NCBI RefSeq assembly: GCF_014648695.1
Contig: NZ_BMRP01000053.1
Coordinates: 1-42,515 of the forward strand
Source of the DNA: Streptomyces albospinus
Lineage (GTDB): Bacteria; Actinomycetota; Actinomycetes; Streptomycetales; Streptomycetaceae
DNA length: 42,515 nt
Direction: 5' to 3'
Shown here piece after piece: positions 1-8,065 of the stretch. Under the pieces are notes generated by a model. That model was not told the origin of the DNA. It did not search any database and saw only the letters and a list, made by a program, of their open reading frames with translations. Position numbers and translations under genes: made by a program. The number at the start of each line of letters is the position of its first letter. Positions within the stretch are counted from its first letter, which is position 1.

Positions 1-49
1 CCCGGGAGGGTGAGGAACCGGGCTCGCTCACCGCCCTTCACGTCCCATT

Positions 50-333
50 AGGCGTACTCTTCCCGCGCGATCCGCGACCATCTGCGCAAGCGCGGCATCC
101 GCGCGGTGATTCCCGTTCCGGCGGACCAACGCGGCCACCGGCTGCGTCGAGGGAGCCGGGGCGGCAGGCCACCGGCCTTCGACGGGGAGACATACAAGCA
201 GCGCAACACCGTCGAACGCTGCTTCAACCGCCTGAAGCAATGGCGTGGCCTCGCCACCCGCTACGAGAAGACCGCGACCATCTACCTGGCCGGACTCCAC
301 ATCGCAGGCACCTTCCTCTGGTCCGCCCGATGA
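50..333 (+). pseudogene. IS5-type transposase, C-terminal remnant
   Basis: The plus frame reads AYSSRAIRDHLRKRGI, then RGGRPPAFD and VERCFNRLKQWRGLATRYEK, and stops at 331-333. These are the conserved C-terminal blocks of actinomycete IS5-type DDE transposases; the Glu of ERCFNRLKQW is the usual third acidic residue. Nothing before about position 50 continues the frame, so the N-terminal two thirds are missing and there is no plausible start. It is a dead fragment of a mobile element. Confidence 0.8.
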
Positions 334-344
334 ACCAACTGAGA

Positions 345-668
345 CTACGTCCTGGCGATCTCTTGCCGGAGCTGATGGGTGAAGCGGCGAAGCAGATCCG
401 ACGTCTCCTTGTGCTCGGCCCTACGGTCGTCTCTGCCCTCGCTGGGCCGGGAGCTCCAAACCCGACGCGCGAGAGCATTGGCGAGATCGACGGTGTCGTC
501 GGCGCACAGTAGGTAGAGGGCCGACCGGGCTTCCTGCATCCGGCCCGCCAGCTCGTTGCCGCCGGCGCCGTCGTCACTCAGCTGTGTTTCCCGAAGGTAG
601 TCGATGAGCTGAGTGACGGCCGTGTTGAAGCCGACCCCGGCTTTCAGCTTCTCTTCGCGCAGCCACAT
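345..668 (-). pseudogene. hypothetical protein fragment, N-terminus probably lost
   Basis: A 107-residue minus-strand frame, helical and charged, starting MWLREEKLKAGVGFNTAVTQ and ending RQEIART. I do not recognise a family. It has no Shine-Dalgarno sequence before its ATG, and its 5' end lies against a transposase scrap at about 692-826. I infer that it is the C-terminal part of a larger gene cut by that insertion. An intact short gene is possible but less likely. It stops 12 bases beyond the first transposase fragment. Confidence 0.4.
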
Positions 669-691
669 AGCAGCGGCGAGCGCAGTACGGC

Positions 692-826
692 TTTGGTCTC
701 GGCAACGAGGTTGAGCGAACGATCAATACCCTGAAAAGCTTCCGGCTCGTGGCCGCAAGGCGCGACAAGCGGACCTACATCTTCCGCGGCCCGTCACCGT
801 TGCCGCGATCCGACTGTGGCTCAGGA
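692..826 (+). pseudogene. transposase C-terminal scrap with a frameshift
   Basis: The plus strand reads EVERTINTLKSFRLVAARRD followed by KRTYIF, then continues in a shifted frame as VTVAAIRLWLRR. This is the usual tail (ERxxNxLK, ATRYDKRxYxFxGTVTVAAIRIWL) of IS5-type transposases. The shift near 790 shows that it is decayed. A related tail occurs again at about 26720-26829. Confidence 0.7.
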
Positions 827-846
827 GGCGATCGGACGGTCGGAAT

Positions 847-1197
847 TCACAGCCACCGCTGTGCCGCCTCAACGCTGTCCCCACCACTGGTATTGAAGGC
901 GATGGCAGCCTGGGGCGCATGGCGGCGGATCAGGTTCACGACGAGCTCGAACAGCGGAAGCAGCGGCTCGGTCTTGCGGATCCCGCCGCCGACGACCACA
1001 ACATCCCACGGGTGCTTGGTCAGCGATGCAACGAGGGCGGACTCGGCCGATTCGTCGAGCATGACCAGCGTCATGGCCGCGTCGATGCCGTGCTCGCCGA
1101 AACGCGCCAGCTCCGCGTCGAGAGACGCACGAAGAGCCTCCCCGTCGACACCGGGTATCGCTTGCGGGTCGTAACCAACAACAAGTACAGAAGACAT
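847..1197 (-). CDS. small conserved-looking protein of unknown function
   Basis: This 116-residue protein starts MSSVLVVGYDPQAIPGVDGE. It has alternating beta and helix segments, including VLVVGYDP, AMTLVMLDES and WDVVVVGGGIRKTEPLL, with the look of a flavodoxin- or Rossmann-like alpha/beta fold. The glycine-rich VVVGGGI loop could bind a nucleotide or phosphate, but I cannot name a family. Length, codon bias and a clear ATG suggest a real cytoplasmic gene. It is transcribed away from the IS debris, with the kinase gene 225 bases upstream on the same strand. Confidence 0.65.
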   Translation of the reverse strand: MSSVLVVGYDPQAIPGVDGEALRASLDAELARFGEHGIDAAMTLVMLDESAESALVASLTKHPWDVVVVGGGIRKTEPLLPLFELVVNLIRRHAPQAAIAFNTSGGDSVEAAQRWL

Positions 1198-1255
1198 GCG
1201 GCCAACCTATCGGGCCTGCCCCAACATGATCCGCCGAACAGGCCTAACAGCCAAC

Positions 1256-1281
1256 GGGGAACGGGGGAACGGGGAACGGGG
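1256..1281 (+). repeat. four-fold GGGG-AAC repeat, potential G-quadruplex
   Basis: Four G-runs (1256-1259, 1263-1267, 1271-1274, 1278-1281) are separated each time by AAC or AAC-like three-base loops. This fits the classical intramolecular G-quadruplex pattern with short loops. It lies 59-84 bases upstream of the minus-strand gene starting at 1197, with the G-rich strand as that gene's template strand. Confidence 0.65.
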
Positions 1282-1296
1282 CAGATGGTGGGGGGC

Positions 1297-1315
1297 GGGC
1301 CCGGGTGCCGGGCCC
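1297..1315. terminator. GC hairpin between kinase gene and small gene
   Basis: GGGCCCGG, a 3-base loop GTG, and CCGGGCCC form a perfect 8-bp stem. On the plus strand it is followed by CCCCTTTCTGCTC, weakly T-rich. The kinase gene ends at 1423 on the minus strand, so this may end its transcript, but there is no U-tract in that direction. Its role is inferred from structure and position only. Confidence 0.4.
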
Positions 1316-1422
1316 CTTTCTGCTCTCCCTTCCTTCAGTTTCCCTCGTTCCCTCCGCTCTTCCTCAGACGCGTGGCGCTCGTAGCAAGGGCCTGGTCCGG
1401 GCCCTGTAGGCGCGACGAATAA

Positions 1423-3012
1423 TCACTTCCTGGTTGTTGTGAATCCGTCCCGGCAGGTATCGAAGATGGGACGGTAGGTGTCCCACTGCGCTTCCGGTGC
1501 CGAGAGGTTGATGTCGTACTCCCGGCCGCCCGCCCGGCCGAAGCCCTGCTCGATGGCCCGGTACACGCGCGCCTTCCCCTTGAAGGTGAACTCCCATACC
1601 ACGGCCGGCTGTTCCCGGAACGTGGTCTGCTGCATGCGCAGCCTCCGGTACACGGAATAGTTGACCTTCGTGTTGGCTTCCATATCCATGAAGTGCGCCA
1701 TGGGGGTGGAACCTGCGGGTTCCACCATCTTGACCGTGAGGCCGCCGCGGCCGGACTTGTCGGCGAATGTGACCAATTCACCCGTCCGCTTGATGGCCTT
1801 CCAGCCGTCCGGCACGGGGAAGGAGGCGCCGATCTCGCTGACCTGGTGGAAGCCCTTGGGTACGGGCGGTGGCGTGTACGGCGGTGCAGCAGCACCGGGG
1901 GTCTTCCGGGCGCCGCCGGTGTCGGGTGTGCCGGTGCCAGGGACCGATGTCGCGTAGATCGTGCCCGCGATGGCCGCGGCCCCTGCCGTCACGGCAACAG
2001 TGGTCATGACGAGGACGCGGCGCTTGCTGTCCCGGCGCCGTTCCCGGCCGCCACCGGTTCGAGCAGGTCCGGCCGTCACCGTCTCGCCGTCGGAGGGCCG
2101 GGTCGGGGACTCGCTGTCCTGGCCGGCGGACGGGATTGCAGCGGGCTCCGGAGGCACCGTCGTCGACCCGGTCGGTCCAGCCGTTGCAGGCGATCCACTG
2201 GACCGAGCGGCCCGCAAGGCCCGCTCGGTCTGCTCCGCCGACGGCCGCTCGTCCGGATCCTTGGACAGCAGGGCGTCGATGAGCGGCGCCAGCGGCCCGG
2301 CCTGCTCCATGGGCTCCAGTGGGTCGACGGCGATGGCGTACGCGGTCTCCATCGCGGTGGGCCGGTGGAACGGCGGGCGGCCCTCCACCGCCTGGTACAG
2401 CGTCGCGCCCAGCGCCCACAGGTCCGATGCCGGTCCGGGCTTCTGGCCCCGTATCCGTTCCGGCGCCATGTACTGGATGGAGCCGACCAGCTCGCCGGTC
2501 TGGGTGAGGGTCGAGACGTCGGCGGTCATCGCAATGCCGAAGTCGGTGAGCACCACCCGGCCCTCGGCGCCGAGCAAGACGTTGCCGGGCTTGACGTCGC
2601 GGTGCAGCACTCCGGCGGCGTGTGCGGCCCGCAGCGCGGTGGTCATCCCCAGGCCGATGCGGGCCGCCTCTTCGGGGGGAATGGTCCGCTTCTCCTTGAG
2701 GAGATCGCCGAGTGTGACCGCCGGAACGTACTCCATGACGATGCAGGGTTGACCGCCGTCGCCCACGACGTCGTGGACCACGACCACATTGGGATGTACG
2801 ACGCGGGCGGCGCTGCGCGCCTCACGGCGCATGCGCTCGTAGAGGGTGGCGAGCTCGCTATCGGACAGGTGCGGCTGCGAGTGGAGCCGCTTGAGCGCGA
2901 CCTGGCGGCCCAGGACTTCGTCCTGCACGCGCCACACCGTGCCCATGCCGCCACGGCCGATCTGCTCGATGAGCCGATAGCGCCCGGCGACGAGCCGCCC
3001 CTCGTCCGTCAC
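1423..3012 (-). CDS. membrane-anchored Ser/Thr protein kinase (Hanks type)
   Basis: I chose the GTG start at 3012 because GGAGG sits 6 bases upstream and the frame begins directly with the kinase fold (about 529 residues); a longer upstream frame exists to 3135. Kinase landmarks are the glycine loop GRGGMGTV (19-26), Lys41, HRDVKPGN with Asp139, DFG with Asp157, and the APER motif. A Pro/Ser/Gly-rich linker follows, then a single membrane segment near 333-353 after a basic RRRDSKRR stretch. An extracellular domain of about 175 residues comes last; it is not PASTA-like. Such kinases phosphorylate Ser/Thr on cytoplasmic proteins in response to envelope signals. It is monocistronic; the ligand and targets are unknown. 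Confidence 0.92.
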   Translation of the reverse strand: MTDEGRLVAGRYRLIEQIGRGGMGTVWRVQDEVLGRQVALKRLHSQPHLSDSELATLYERMRREARSAARVVHPNVVVVHDVVGDGGQPCIVMEYVPAVTLGDLLKEKRTIPPEEAARIGLGMTTALRAAHAAGVLHRDVKPGNVLLGAEGRVVLTDFGIAMTADVSTLTQTGELVGSIQYMAPERIRGQKPGPASDLWALGATLYQAVEGRPPFHRPTAMETAYAIAVDPLEPMEQAGPLAPLIDALLSKDPDERPSAEQTERALRAARSSGSPATAGPTGSTTVPPEPAAIPSAGQDSESPTRPSDGETVTAGPARTGGGRERRRDSKRRVLVMTTVAVTAGAAAIAGTIYATSVPGTGTPDTGGARKTPGAAAPPYTPPPVPKGFHQVSEIGASFPVPDGWKAIKRTGELVTFADKSGRGGLTVKMVEPAGSTPMAHFMDMEANTKVNYSVYRRLRMQQTTFREQPAVVWEFTFKGKARVYRAIEQGFGRAGGREYDINLSAPEAQWDTYRPIFDTCRDGFTTTRK

Positions 3013-3356
3013 AGCCTGCCTCCGCCAGCTTCGGCCCGTTCGCTTCTTCTTGTCACCATAGCTGCCCCTTTGAACGGCTATGCGGGCCGACGCCGCCGAC
3101 GACGACATGTCCGCACCGTCGCCCGCGCCGCCCACCCCGTCGCAGTCCTCGACCGTGTGCCGGTCGCCGAGGTGCAGCTCTGTTCCCGCTGTGGCGGACG
3201 CTGCTGCCGGGATGGGTCACTGAGACCACGCCGAGACCTCGGCCGGGCAGCGGACTGCCTGTGGGGGCGCGGCGGGCGCGATACGGGTCCCGACCGCTCG
3301 CGGGTGTTGATCGCGTACCGGTCGGCTTCCGCCGTCTTGGCCCCTTGACGGTGCCG

Positions 3357-4556
3357 TCAGCCACGTCGGGTGAACCGCCGACCTACCCCGAGTCGGCGCA
3401 GGTCGGAGAGGACTTGCGGGTCCTGGGCGTCCAGCCAGTCGCAGAGCTGGCGGAAGGAGACCAGCCGGACGTCCTTGCGCTTGTCGTCGGCGATGTGCTT
3501 GAAGGCCTCTTCGACGGCGTCCATGTAGATGCCGCCGTTCCACTGCTCGAAGTGGTTACCGATGAAGAACGGCGCACGGTTGGTCTCGTAGGCGCGCTGG
3601 AAACCGGCGATGTACGCCTCCGTGGCCTGCTTGCGCCAGCCAGGGTAGTTGGCGGGCGGAGCCTTGGTGGATTTCCTCGACTGGTTGAACAGGATGTTGT
3701 AGTCCATCGAGAGGACTTCGAAGGAGTGGCCGGGGAACGGAATTTTCTGGAGCGGGAAGTCCCAGATGCCGTGCTTCTTGGTAGGCCAGACCTGGATCCC
3801 GCCCGGTGAGCTGGCGTCGTATCGCCAGCCGCGCTTGCGTGCCGTGGGAAGCAGGTTGTCCTGACCGAGCAGGCAAGGGGTACGGCTGCCGACGAGCTCC
3901 TTGCCGTAGTCGAAGGGCAGCGGGTCGAGGTCGGTGTAGCCGGTGTTGGTCCGCCACTTGGTGACGAAGTCCATGGCCTGAGCTATCTCGGAGTCCCACT
4001 GGGCGGGAGTCCAGTGCGCGACCGAGCCTGGACCGTCGCAGAAGTGGCCGTTGAAGTGCGTGCCCATCTCGTGGCCCTCCAGCCAGGCGGCGCGCACGTT
4101 CTTCAGTGTCTCCTTGATGTGGTCGTCGGAGAGGTAGCGGATGGCGGAAGCGCCGACGGGGTTGTTCGGCGGCCGGTACAGGCGCTTCTTCGACTCGGGC
4201 AGTAGGTAAAGCCCGGAGAGGAAGAAGGTCATCGAGGCGTTGTGGTCGCGGGCGAGCTTGCGGAACCGCGAGAAGAGGCCGTTGCCCACCTCGCCCGCCC
4301 CGTCCCAGGAGAAGACCACGAACTGCGGCGGCTTCTGGCCCGGCTCCAGCTTCTCCGGCGCGGGCCGCTGGTTCGGCTGGTTCCCGGTGTGCGCGGTCGA
4401 GCCGTCGCCCATCGGCTCGGCTTGCGGCGTCGGTCCGGGTTCGGTGCCGACCTTGCCGGAGACCGACGGCCCGGAGGACGAGCAGCCGGCGACCGAGAGC
4501 GCCGCCGCCGCGCCTATCCCGACTCCGAATATCTGTCGGCGGCTGAATTCACGCAT
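3357..4556 (-). CDS. Tat-exported lipoprotein, polysaccharide deacetylase fold
   Basis: The protein has 399 residues from the ATG at 4556 (GGGGA about 8 bases upstream). The N-terminus MREFSRRQIFGVGIG carries a twin-arginine motif, then a hydrophobic stretch and a lipobox AGC, so a lipid-anchored exported protein is expected. The mature part resembles NodB/CE4-type deacetylases: FVVFSWDGAG at the first Asp motif, GHEMGTHFNGHFC at the metal-His region, and later FFIGNHFEQWNGG. CE4 enzymes remove acetyl groups from N-acetylated cell-wall or exopolysaccharides using a Asp-His-His metal site. The motifs here are diverged (DGAG rather than the common DDG), so the substrate and even activity are uncertain. 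Confidence 0.8.
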   Translation of the reverse strand: MREFSRRQIFGVGIGAAAALSVAGCSSSGPSVSGKVGTEPGPTPQAEPMGDGSTAHTGNQPNQRPAPEKLEPGQKPPQFVVFSWDGAGEVGNGLFSRFRKLARDHNASMTFFLSGLYLLPESKKRLYRPPNNPVGASAIRYLSDDHIKETLKNVRAAWLEGHEMGTHFNGHFCDGPGSVAHWTPAQWDSEIAQAMDFVTKWRTNTGYTDLDPLPFDYGKELVGSRTPCLLGQDNLLPTARKRGWRYDASSPGGIQVWPTKKHGIWDFPLQKIPFPGHSFEVLSMDYNILFNQSRKSTKAPPANYPGWRKQATEAYIAGFQRAYETNRAPFFIGNHFEQWNGGIYMDAVEEAFKHIADDKRKDVRLVSFRQLCDWLDAQDPQVLSDLRRLGVGRRFTRRG

Positions 4557-4632
4557 CACGGTCCCCGTTTGCAATGGCTCGAAGTGCTGGTCGGTGCGGC
4601 GTCCGGAAAGTGGGGCAGCCAGAGAGACGGGC

Positions 4633-4655
4633 AAACGGAAGTTGCAGTTCCGTTT
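4633..4655. promoter_or_regulatory. inverted repeat AAACGGAA-N7-TTCCGTTT
   Basis: Two perfect 8-base arms (4633-4640 and 4648-4655) flank GTTGCAG. It lies about 77 bases upstream of the deacetylase-like lipoprotein start on the minus strand, a normal place for an operator. The regulator is unknown; helix-turn-helix dimers commonly bind such symmetric sites. Confidence 0.45.
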
Positions 4656-5063
4656 AAGACCCAGGAAGGAGTTTTCCCGACGGAGGGTCGCGAGGGGTTG
4701 ACACTCCGCTACTCTCGGCGAGGCCTGAAGCCCTTGCGACCCCACGCGACGCAGCACTTCGATTACCTACTGCGATCGCACGGGGTCCCCTCGTGGAGGG
4801 CGGCGCTGCCGGTCAGGCGCACGGCAGGCCCGATCAGACCGACCGGCGAGCCGGGACGGGGCGAGGCGCCGCCCCTGACCCGTCCGTCGGCGGGTGGCGC
4901 TCCTGGGCACCCGCCTCGTATGGGCCGTCGATGACACCGTGTGTCCGGCGAGGTGTCACAAGCCCTCGACCCACCGGCCGCCCCCGGACACGTGATCACC
5001 GGGAGTTGCGTCCCACCGACTGGCCACAGCGCCCCGACGGCGCCTGCCTGACGGTGACGGCTG
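4656..5063. other. intergenic stretch, no gene seen
   Basis: About 400 bases between the lipoprotein promoter region and the 3' end of the secreted protein gene. Open frames here are low-complexity shadows without plausible starts. A TTGACA occurs at 4698-4703 on the plus strand but no convincing -10 follows at normal spacing. Confidence 0.5.
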
Positions 5064-5600
5064 TCAGTCCGCGGCCCCAGGCTTCAGCGTGGTCACATCG
5101 AACCGCCCGCCGCACACCCGCAACCCGTCGGTTCCGGCAGTCATCGCCTCCTTGGAGCCGGGCGCGTAGACACGGACCAGCTGCGCCTTGGACCAGCACG
5201 GCGTGTCCGAGACCCCGTCGTTGACCGTGTGCAGCACGGCGTGCGCACTCTGTCCCGGCTTCAGACGGACGGCGCTGCCCACGGAGCCCGAGCGGGTGGC
5301 GGGCTTGCCGACAGGCGTGCCCTCCTTGAGCGTCAGAGAGACCCCGGGGAAGCCGCGCAGCGAACAGGTCTTCTTGCCCTTGTTGGTGAAGACCAGCGGT
5401 ATGCGGATGTTGCCCGCGCCGATGTCCGTGCGGCCCAGGCGCACCGACAGGTTGTCCGCGGTGCAGCGGTCCGAGGCGGTCTTCGTCGAGGTCTGGGCCT
5501 GGGCCACGCCGGCCGTGAGCGTGAGCGCCGTCACAGCGATCAGTGATCCGGCGGCGACCCGGCGGCCACGGCGGAGGGTCTTGGACGTGAGCGAGAACAT
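5064..5600 (-). CDS. secreted DUF4232-like protein
   Basis: 178 residues from the ATG at 5600 (GGGGAGA upstream). The N-terminus has a basic patch KTLRRGRR, a hydrophobic core of about 18 residues and an AQA cleavage site, typical of Sec export. The mature part has paired Cys residues (DRCTADNL, KKTCSLRGFPGVS, DTPCWSK, LRVCGG). It also has the pattern VFTNKGKKTCSLRGFPGV, seen in Streptomyces DUF4232 proteins, an extracellular beta-sandwich of unknown function. Four cysteines suggest two disulfides. Monocistronic, with an unusual repeat array 97-128 bases upstream. Confidence 0.82.
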   Translation of the reverse strand: MFSLTSKTLRRGRRVAAGSLIAVTALTLTAGVAQAQTSTKTASDRCTADNLSVRLGRTDIGAGNIRIPLVFTNKGKKTCSLRGFPGVSLTLKEGTPVGKPATRSGSVGSAVRLKPGQSAHAVLHTVNDGVSDTPCWSKAQLVRVYAPGSKEAMTAGTDGLRVCGGRFDVTTLKPGAAD

Positions 5601-5696
5601 GGAGTCTCCCCTTCGTCTGGTAGCGAGCACCCGTCTCGGGACGGCGTGCGCACGGTCGGTCCGTTGCGCCTCCAACGTGATACGAGGCGCTGCCGG

Positions 5697-5728
5697 ACCG
5701 CTAATAAGGCACTAACGCACCGCTAATA
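5697..5728 (+). repeat. ACCGCTAATA direct repeat with 22-bp spacing
   Basis: ACCGCTAATA occurs at 5697-5706 and 5719-5728, exactly 22 bases apart, with CACTAACG in between. CTAA thus recurs at 5701, 5712 and 5724, close to helical phasing. It lies upstream of the secreted-protein gene that starts at 5600. Helically phased direct repeats are how SARP-type regulators bind; assignment here is inference. Confidence 0.4.
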
Positions 5729-6349
5729 GCGCAGCCAATGAGCCACCAGCCCATACCTCTCCCCCGGCCGTCATGGCATCTGTCCGTCTCGCACCACTGC
5801 CGCACCAGTGGAGGCGGTCAGCCACGGACAACTGGGAACGCATTCGACGGCACCGGCAGGCAGCGCTCGGCCGAGCATCTGCCGCTTGAGCATTTTGGCC
5901 GGTCGTTGTGTCCCTCGGCAGAACCCGAACTGGAGGGAAGCGTGGGGCCGTTCACGACGGCTTGGTCACCCACCGACCATCGAAACGCCAAAATCTCCAC
6001 GCTGGCAGAGCACTTCAGCGCACTGCCGCGATTCATCGATGCAGCGAACGCACGGCAGCATGAACAGACGCACCGCCCGGGCCGCAGGCGCACCGGCCCT
6101 CACCGCCGCGATCACCAGCCCGGCCCAGCATCCCGCGCAGGCGCTCTCACAGCGGACCGGCGGGGCCTGCAACGGACAGATGACTCCGCTGCCGGGCATT
6201 CCGCGAACAACATGCGGCCGGCGCGGAGCTCCCTGCCCACGCTCCATCTCTTCGAGAACCACCCTGCCACCTGCCCGAACACCGACTCCAACTCGCTCGC
6301 GAACAACAGAACCAGCCAGCTCAGGCAACGAATTCTGGAGGGAGCACCA
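5729..6349. other. long intergenic stretch, no supported gene
   Basis: About 620 bases. Frames across it on both strands are Arg/Pro/Ser-rich and lack recognisable motifs, so I treat them as non-coding or thoroughly decayed. Base composition is slightly less biased than in the neighbouring genes. Confidence 0.45.
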
Positions 6350-6596
6350 GTGACGAACCGTCAGTCGGTCAGTGGAGAGCCGGCTGCTGCGCGCCGACAC
6401 AGGGCGTATCGTGATCCGCGTCGGTCGCCGACCGGTGCTCATCGTCGCCGATCCGTCAGGGAGAGGACGGATAACGCGCAACGGACGGGATGTCACCTCA
6501 CGTTTCGCCCACTTCTTCACGCTGCGGGACGGCAGGATCGTGCGGCTCCAGCAGACCAGCGACACACTCCCCATCGCCCGCGCGTTGGAGGAATGA
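6350..6596 (+). pseudogene. SnoaL/NTF2-like gene, truncated and frameshifted
   Basis: A good Shine-Dalgarno GGAGGG at 6337-6342 precedes GTG at 6350, reading MTNRQSV, the usual opening of SnoaL-like proteins. That frame then becomes low complexity. In another frame from 6372 the C-terminal half of the fold appears: GRDVTSRFAHFFTLRDGRIV followed by a DTLPIARAL tail ending at 6596. The family is normally about 130 residues with an alpha/beta cone; the middle is missing here. I read it as an internally deleted remnant. Confidence 0.5.
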
Positions 6597-6691
6597 CCGG
6601 CGGCTCTCGGATGTGTCCGTGAGCCGGGCCGAGCCTCCCTGCGGTGTGGACCGTGTGAGGGGGCGTCCACCCTGCCCTGTACGATCCGGAG

Positions 6692-7345
6692 ATGGCGCAG
6701 GATGGAAACCCGCAGGCACTGGTGTGTGGCAGCCATGTGCGACAGGCAGTAGACCACTGCATCAGCCTCCTTCAGGGAATTCCCGCCACACGTTTGCAGG
6801 CCCGTGCGGGCAGCTTGGAGTGGACGTGTCGGGAGACGCTGGAGCATCTCGCCGACGACCTGCTCACCTATGCACTGCGGTTCGGGCTGGCCCGGCCCAT
6901 GGACTCGCCTCGTGTGCCGCTGCGTATTTCCAGGGATCGTCCTCAAGGGCCGGCGAATGTGGTTTTCGCGGACCGTGACGCAGGGCCCGAGGGGCTTTTG
7001 ACGATGGTGGAGGCATGCGGCGGACTCCTCGCTACCGCCGTCGACACCACGGCCCCCGATGTTCTGGCTCCTCATGTCTTCGGCGCCTCCGACCCGGAGG
7101 GCTTCGCCGCGATGGGTATCGTCGAGACCCTCGTCCACACTCACGACATCGCCCAAGCCCTGCGCCTCGCCTGTGAACCTCCGCAGGACTTGTGCGAGCG
7201 AGTCCTGGCACGGCTCTTCCCCGATGTGACGATCACGGCAGATCCGTGGTCGACCCTGCTATGGGCTACCGGACGCATTGAGCTGCCCGACTGCCCTCGG
7301 AGGACGGACTGGCGCTGGTACGGCGCACCGCACGATCGCAGCTGA
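6692..7345 (+). CDS. mycothiol-dependent maleylpyruvate isomerase-like (DinB fold) protein
   Basis: 217 residues from the ATG at 6692. The N-terminal helix bundle carries SLEWTCRETLEHLADDLLTY, where the His is a typical metal ligand. A second ligand region is VETLVHTHDIAQAL, the signature of the MDMPI N-terminal domain. In this family a metal-bound mycothiol thiolate acts on small molecules; the substrate here is unknown and the C-terminal domain is short. A TACGAT -10-like box at 6680-6685 lies only 6 bases before the ATG, and no clear ribosome site is seen, so a leaderless transcript is plausible. Monocistronic. Confidence 0.75.
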   Translation: MAQDGNPQALVCGSHVRQAVDHCISLLQGIPATRLQARAGSLEWTCRETLEHLADDLLTYALRFGLARPMDSPRVPLRISRDRPQGPANVVFADRDAGPEGLLTMVEACGGLLATAVDTTAPDVLAPHVFGASDPEGFAAMGIVETLVHTHDIAQALRLACEPPQDLCERVLARLFPDVTITADPWSTLLWATGRIELPDCPRRTDWRWYGAPHDRS

Positions 7346-7501
7346 TCCGAGCCGGCCAAGGCGCAACTTGATGGTCGACAGGACCGGACATGGCAAACCG
7401 TGCCGGTGAGCTGCGGGCGAAGCTCGCACAGTGCTGCGGCAGACGCGCTCCTCGCCCTTCCTGGGGGCGGGCAGCGCCCCATGGCGTGGCGGGTGTGGTC
7501 G

Positions 7502-7678
7502 TCACCGGATGTCGGCGTAGGTGTCGTCGTATGGGAAGTCGGCGTTGTTGTTCACCGGGTTCGTGAGCGTGGACCACCGGCCGAAGTAGTAGGTGGAGCC
7601 GTTGTGGGCGGCGTACTTGGTCCTGCCGATGCTGCTGCCGTCCGAATCGCGGCGCTTCGCCCGAGGACTTGCTGACGG
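7502..7678 (-). pseudogene. orphan C-terminal peptide with natural composition
   Basis: A minus-strand frame ending at TGA 7502-7504 reads SSIGRTKYAAHNGSTYYFGR, then WSTLTNPVNNNADFPYDDTY and ADIR. It is rich in Tyr, Asn, Asp and Thr, quite unlike the Arg/Pro/Ala shadows around it, so I think it is the real tail of a protein (exported proteins often look like this). The frame closes upstream at 7679. An adjacent frame continues with LADEALLTVSKSSGE, suggesting a frameshift. No start or family is recognised. Confidence 0.35.
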
Positions 7679-7899
7679 TCAAGAGGGCCTCGTCCGCGAG
7701 CGGCGCTTTCCGGACGGACCCCGACCCACACGGTGGCACCGGCGGCACCGGCGGACGGGCTCGGCAGGTGCCTGGACGCTCACGCCGAAGTCTCGCCGAC
7801 CTCTTGGCAACCGCGCCTTGCCACGATGCCGGTGAACCGTCATGCCGAGCGGGGCCTTCCCTGCCCACCCGAGCGCCCCTCCACACGCCGCTGAGAGTT

Positions 7900-7921
7900 G
7901 CCCCGCAGCACCCCGCGGGGC
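7900..7921. terminator. 7-bp GC hairpin upstream of the biosynthetic cluster
   Basis: GCCCCGC, an 8-base loop AGCACCCC region, and GCGGGGC can pair perfectly over 7 bp. It may insulate the cluster from upstream transcription, but there is no T-tract, so termination is unproven. Confidence 0.35.
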
Positions 7922-7948
7922 CTGGCTCCGAGCTGGGGCACGGCACCA

Positions 7949-7966
7949 CTAGCGGCTCGCTAGCGA
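7949..7966 (+). promoter_or_regulatory. candidate SARP box: CTAGCG direct repeat, 11-bp period
   Basis: CTAGCGG at 7949-7955 and CTAGCGA at 7960-7966 are direct repeats with an 11-bp period; the same bases also form the palindrome CTAGCG-GCT-CGCTAG (7949-7963). SARP regulators bind heptamer direct repeats spaced 11 or 22 bp, and an AfsR/SARP-type gene closes this cluster. The site is about 100 bases upstream of the first NRPS gene. No clear -10 box follows at the usual 8 bases, so this stays a candidate. Confidence 0.45.
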
Positions 7967-8065
7967 ACGGCGCTGGTCGGGCGATGGTCGGCCGTTGGTG
8001 CCCTCGGACAGGCTCGGGAGTCGCAGGCGGTCTGCGGACCGCATCGCCGACTCGTGGAGGGCAGG

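Noticed and set aside
1256..1281. CRISPR-like or VNTR array
   Set aside because: The unit is only 7 bases with no spacers; a G-quadruplex motif explains it better.
4698..4726. TTGACA promoter on the plus strand
   Set aside because: No acceptable -10 box follows at 16-18 bases and no plus-strand gene lies downstream.
5966..7156. 396-codon minus-strand open frame
   Set aside because: It runs antisense to the MDMPI-like gene and the SnoaL remnant, has Arg/Gly/Pro-rich composition, and shows no motif or ribosome site.
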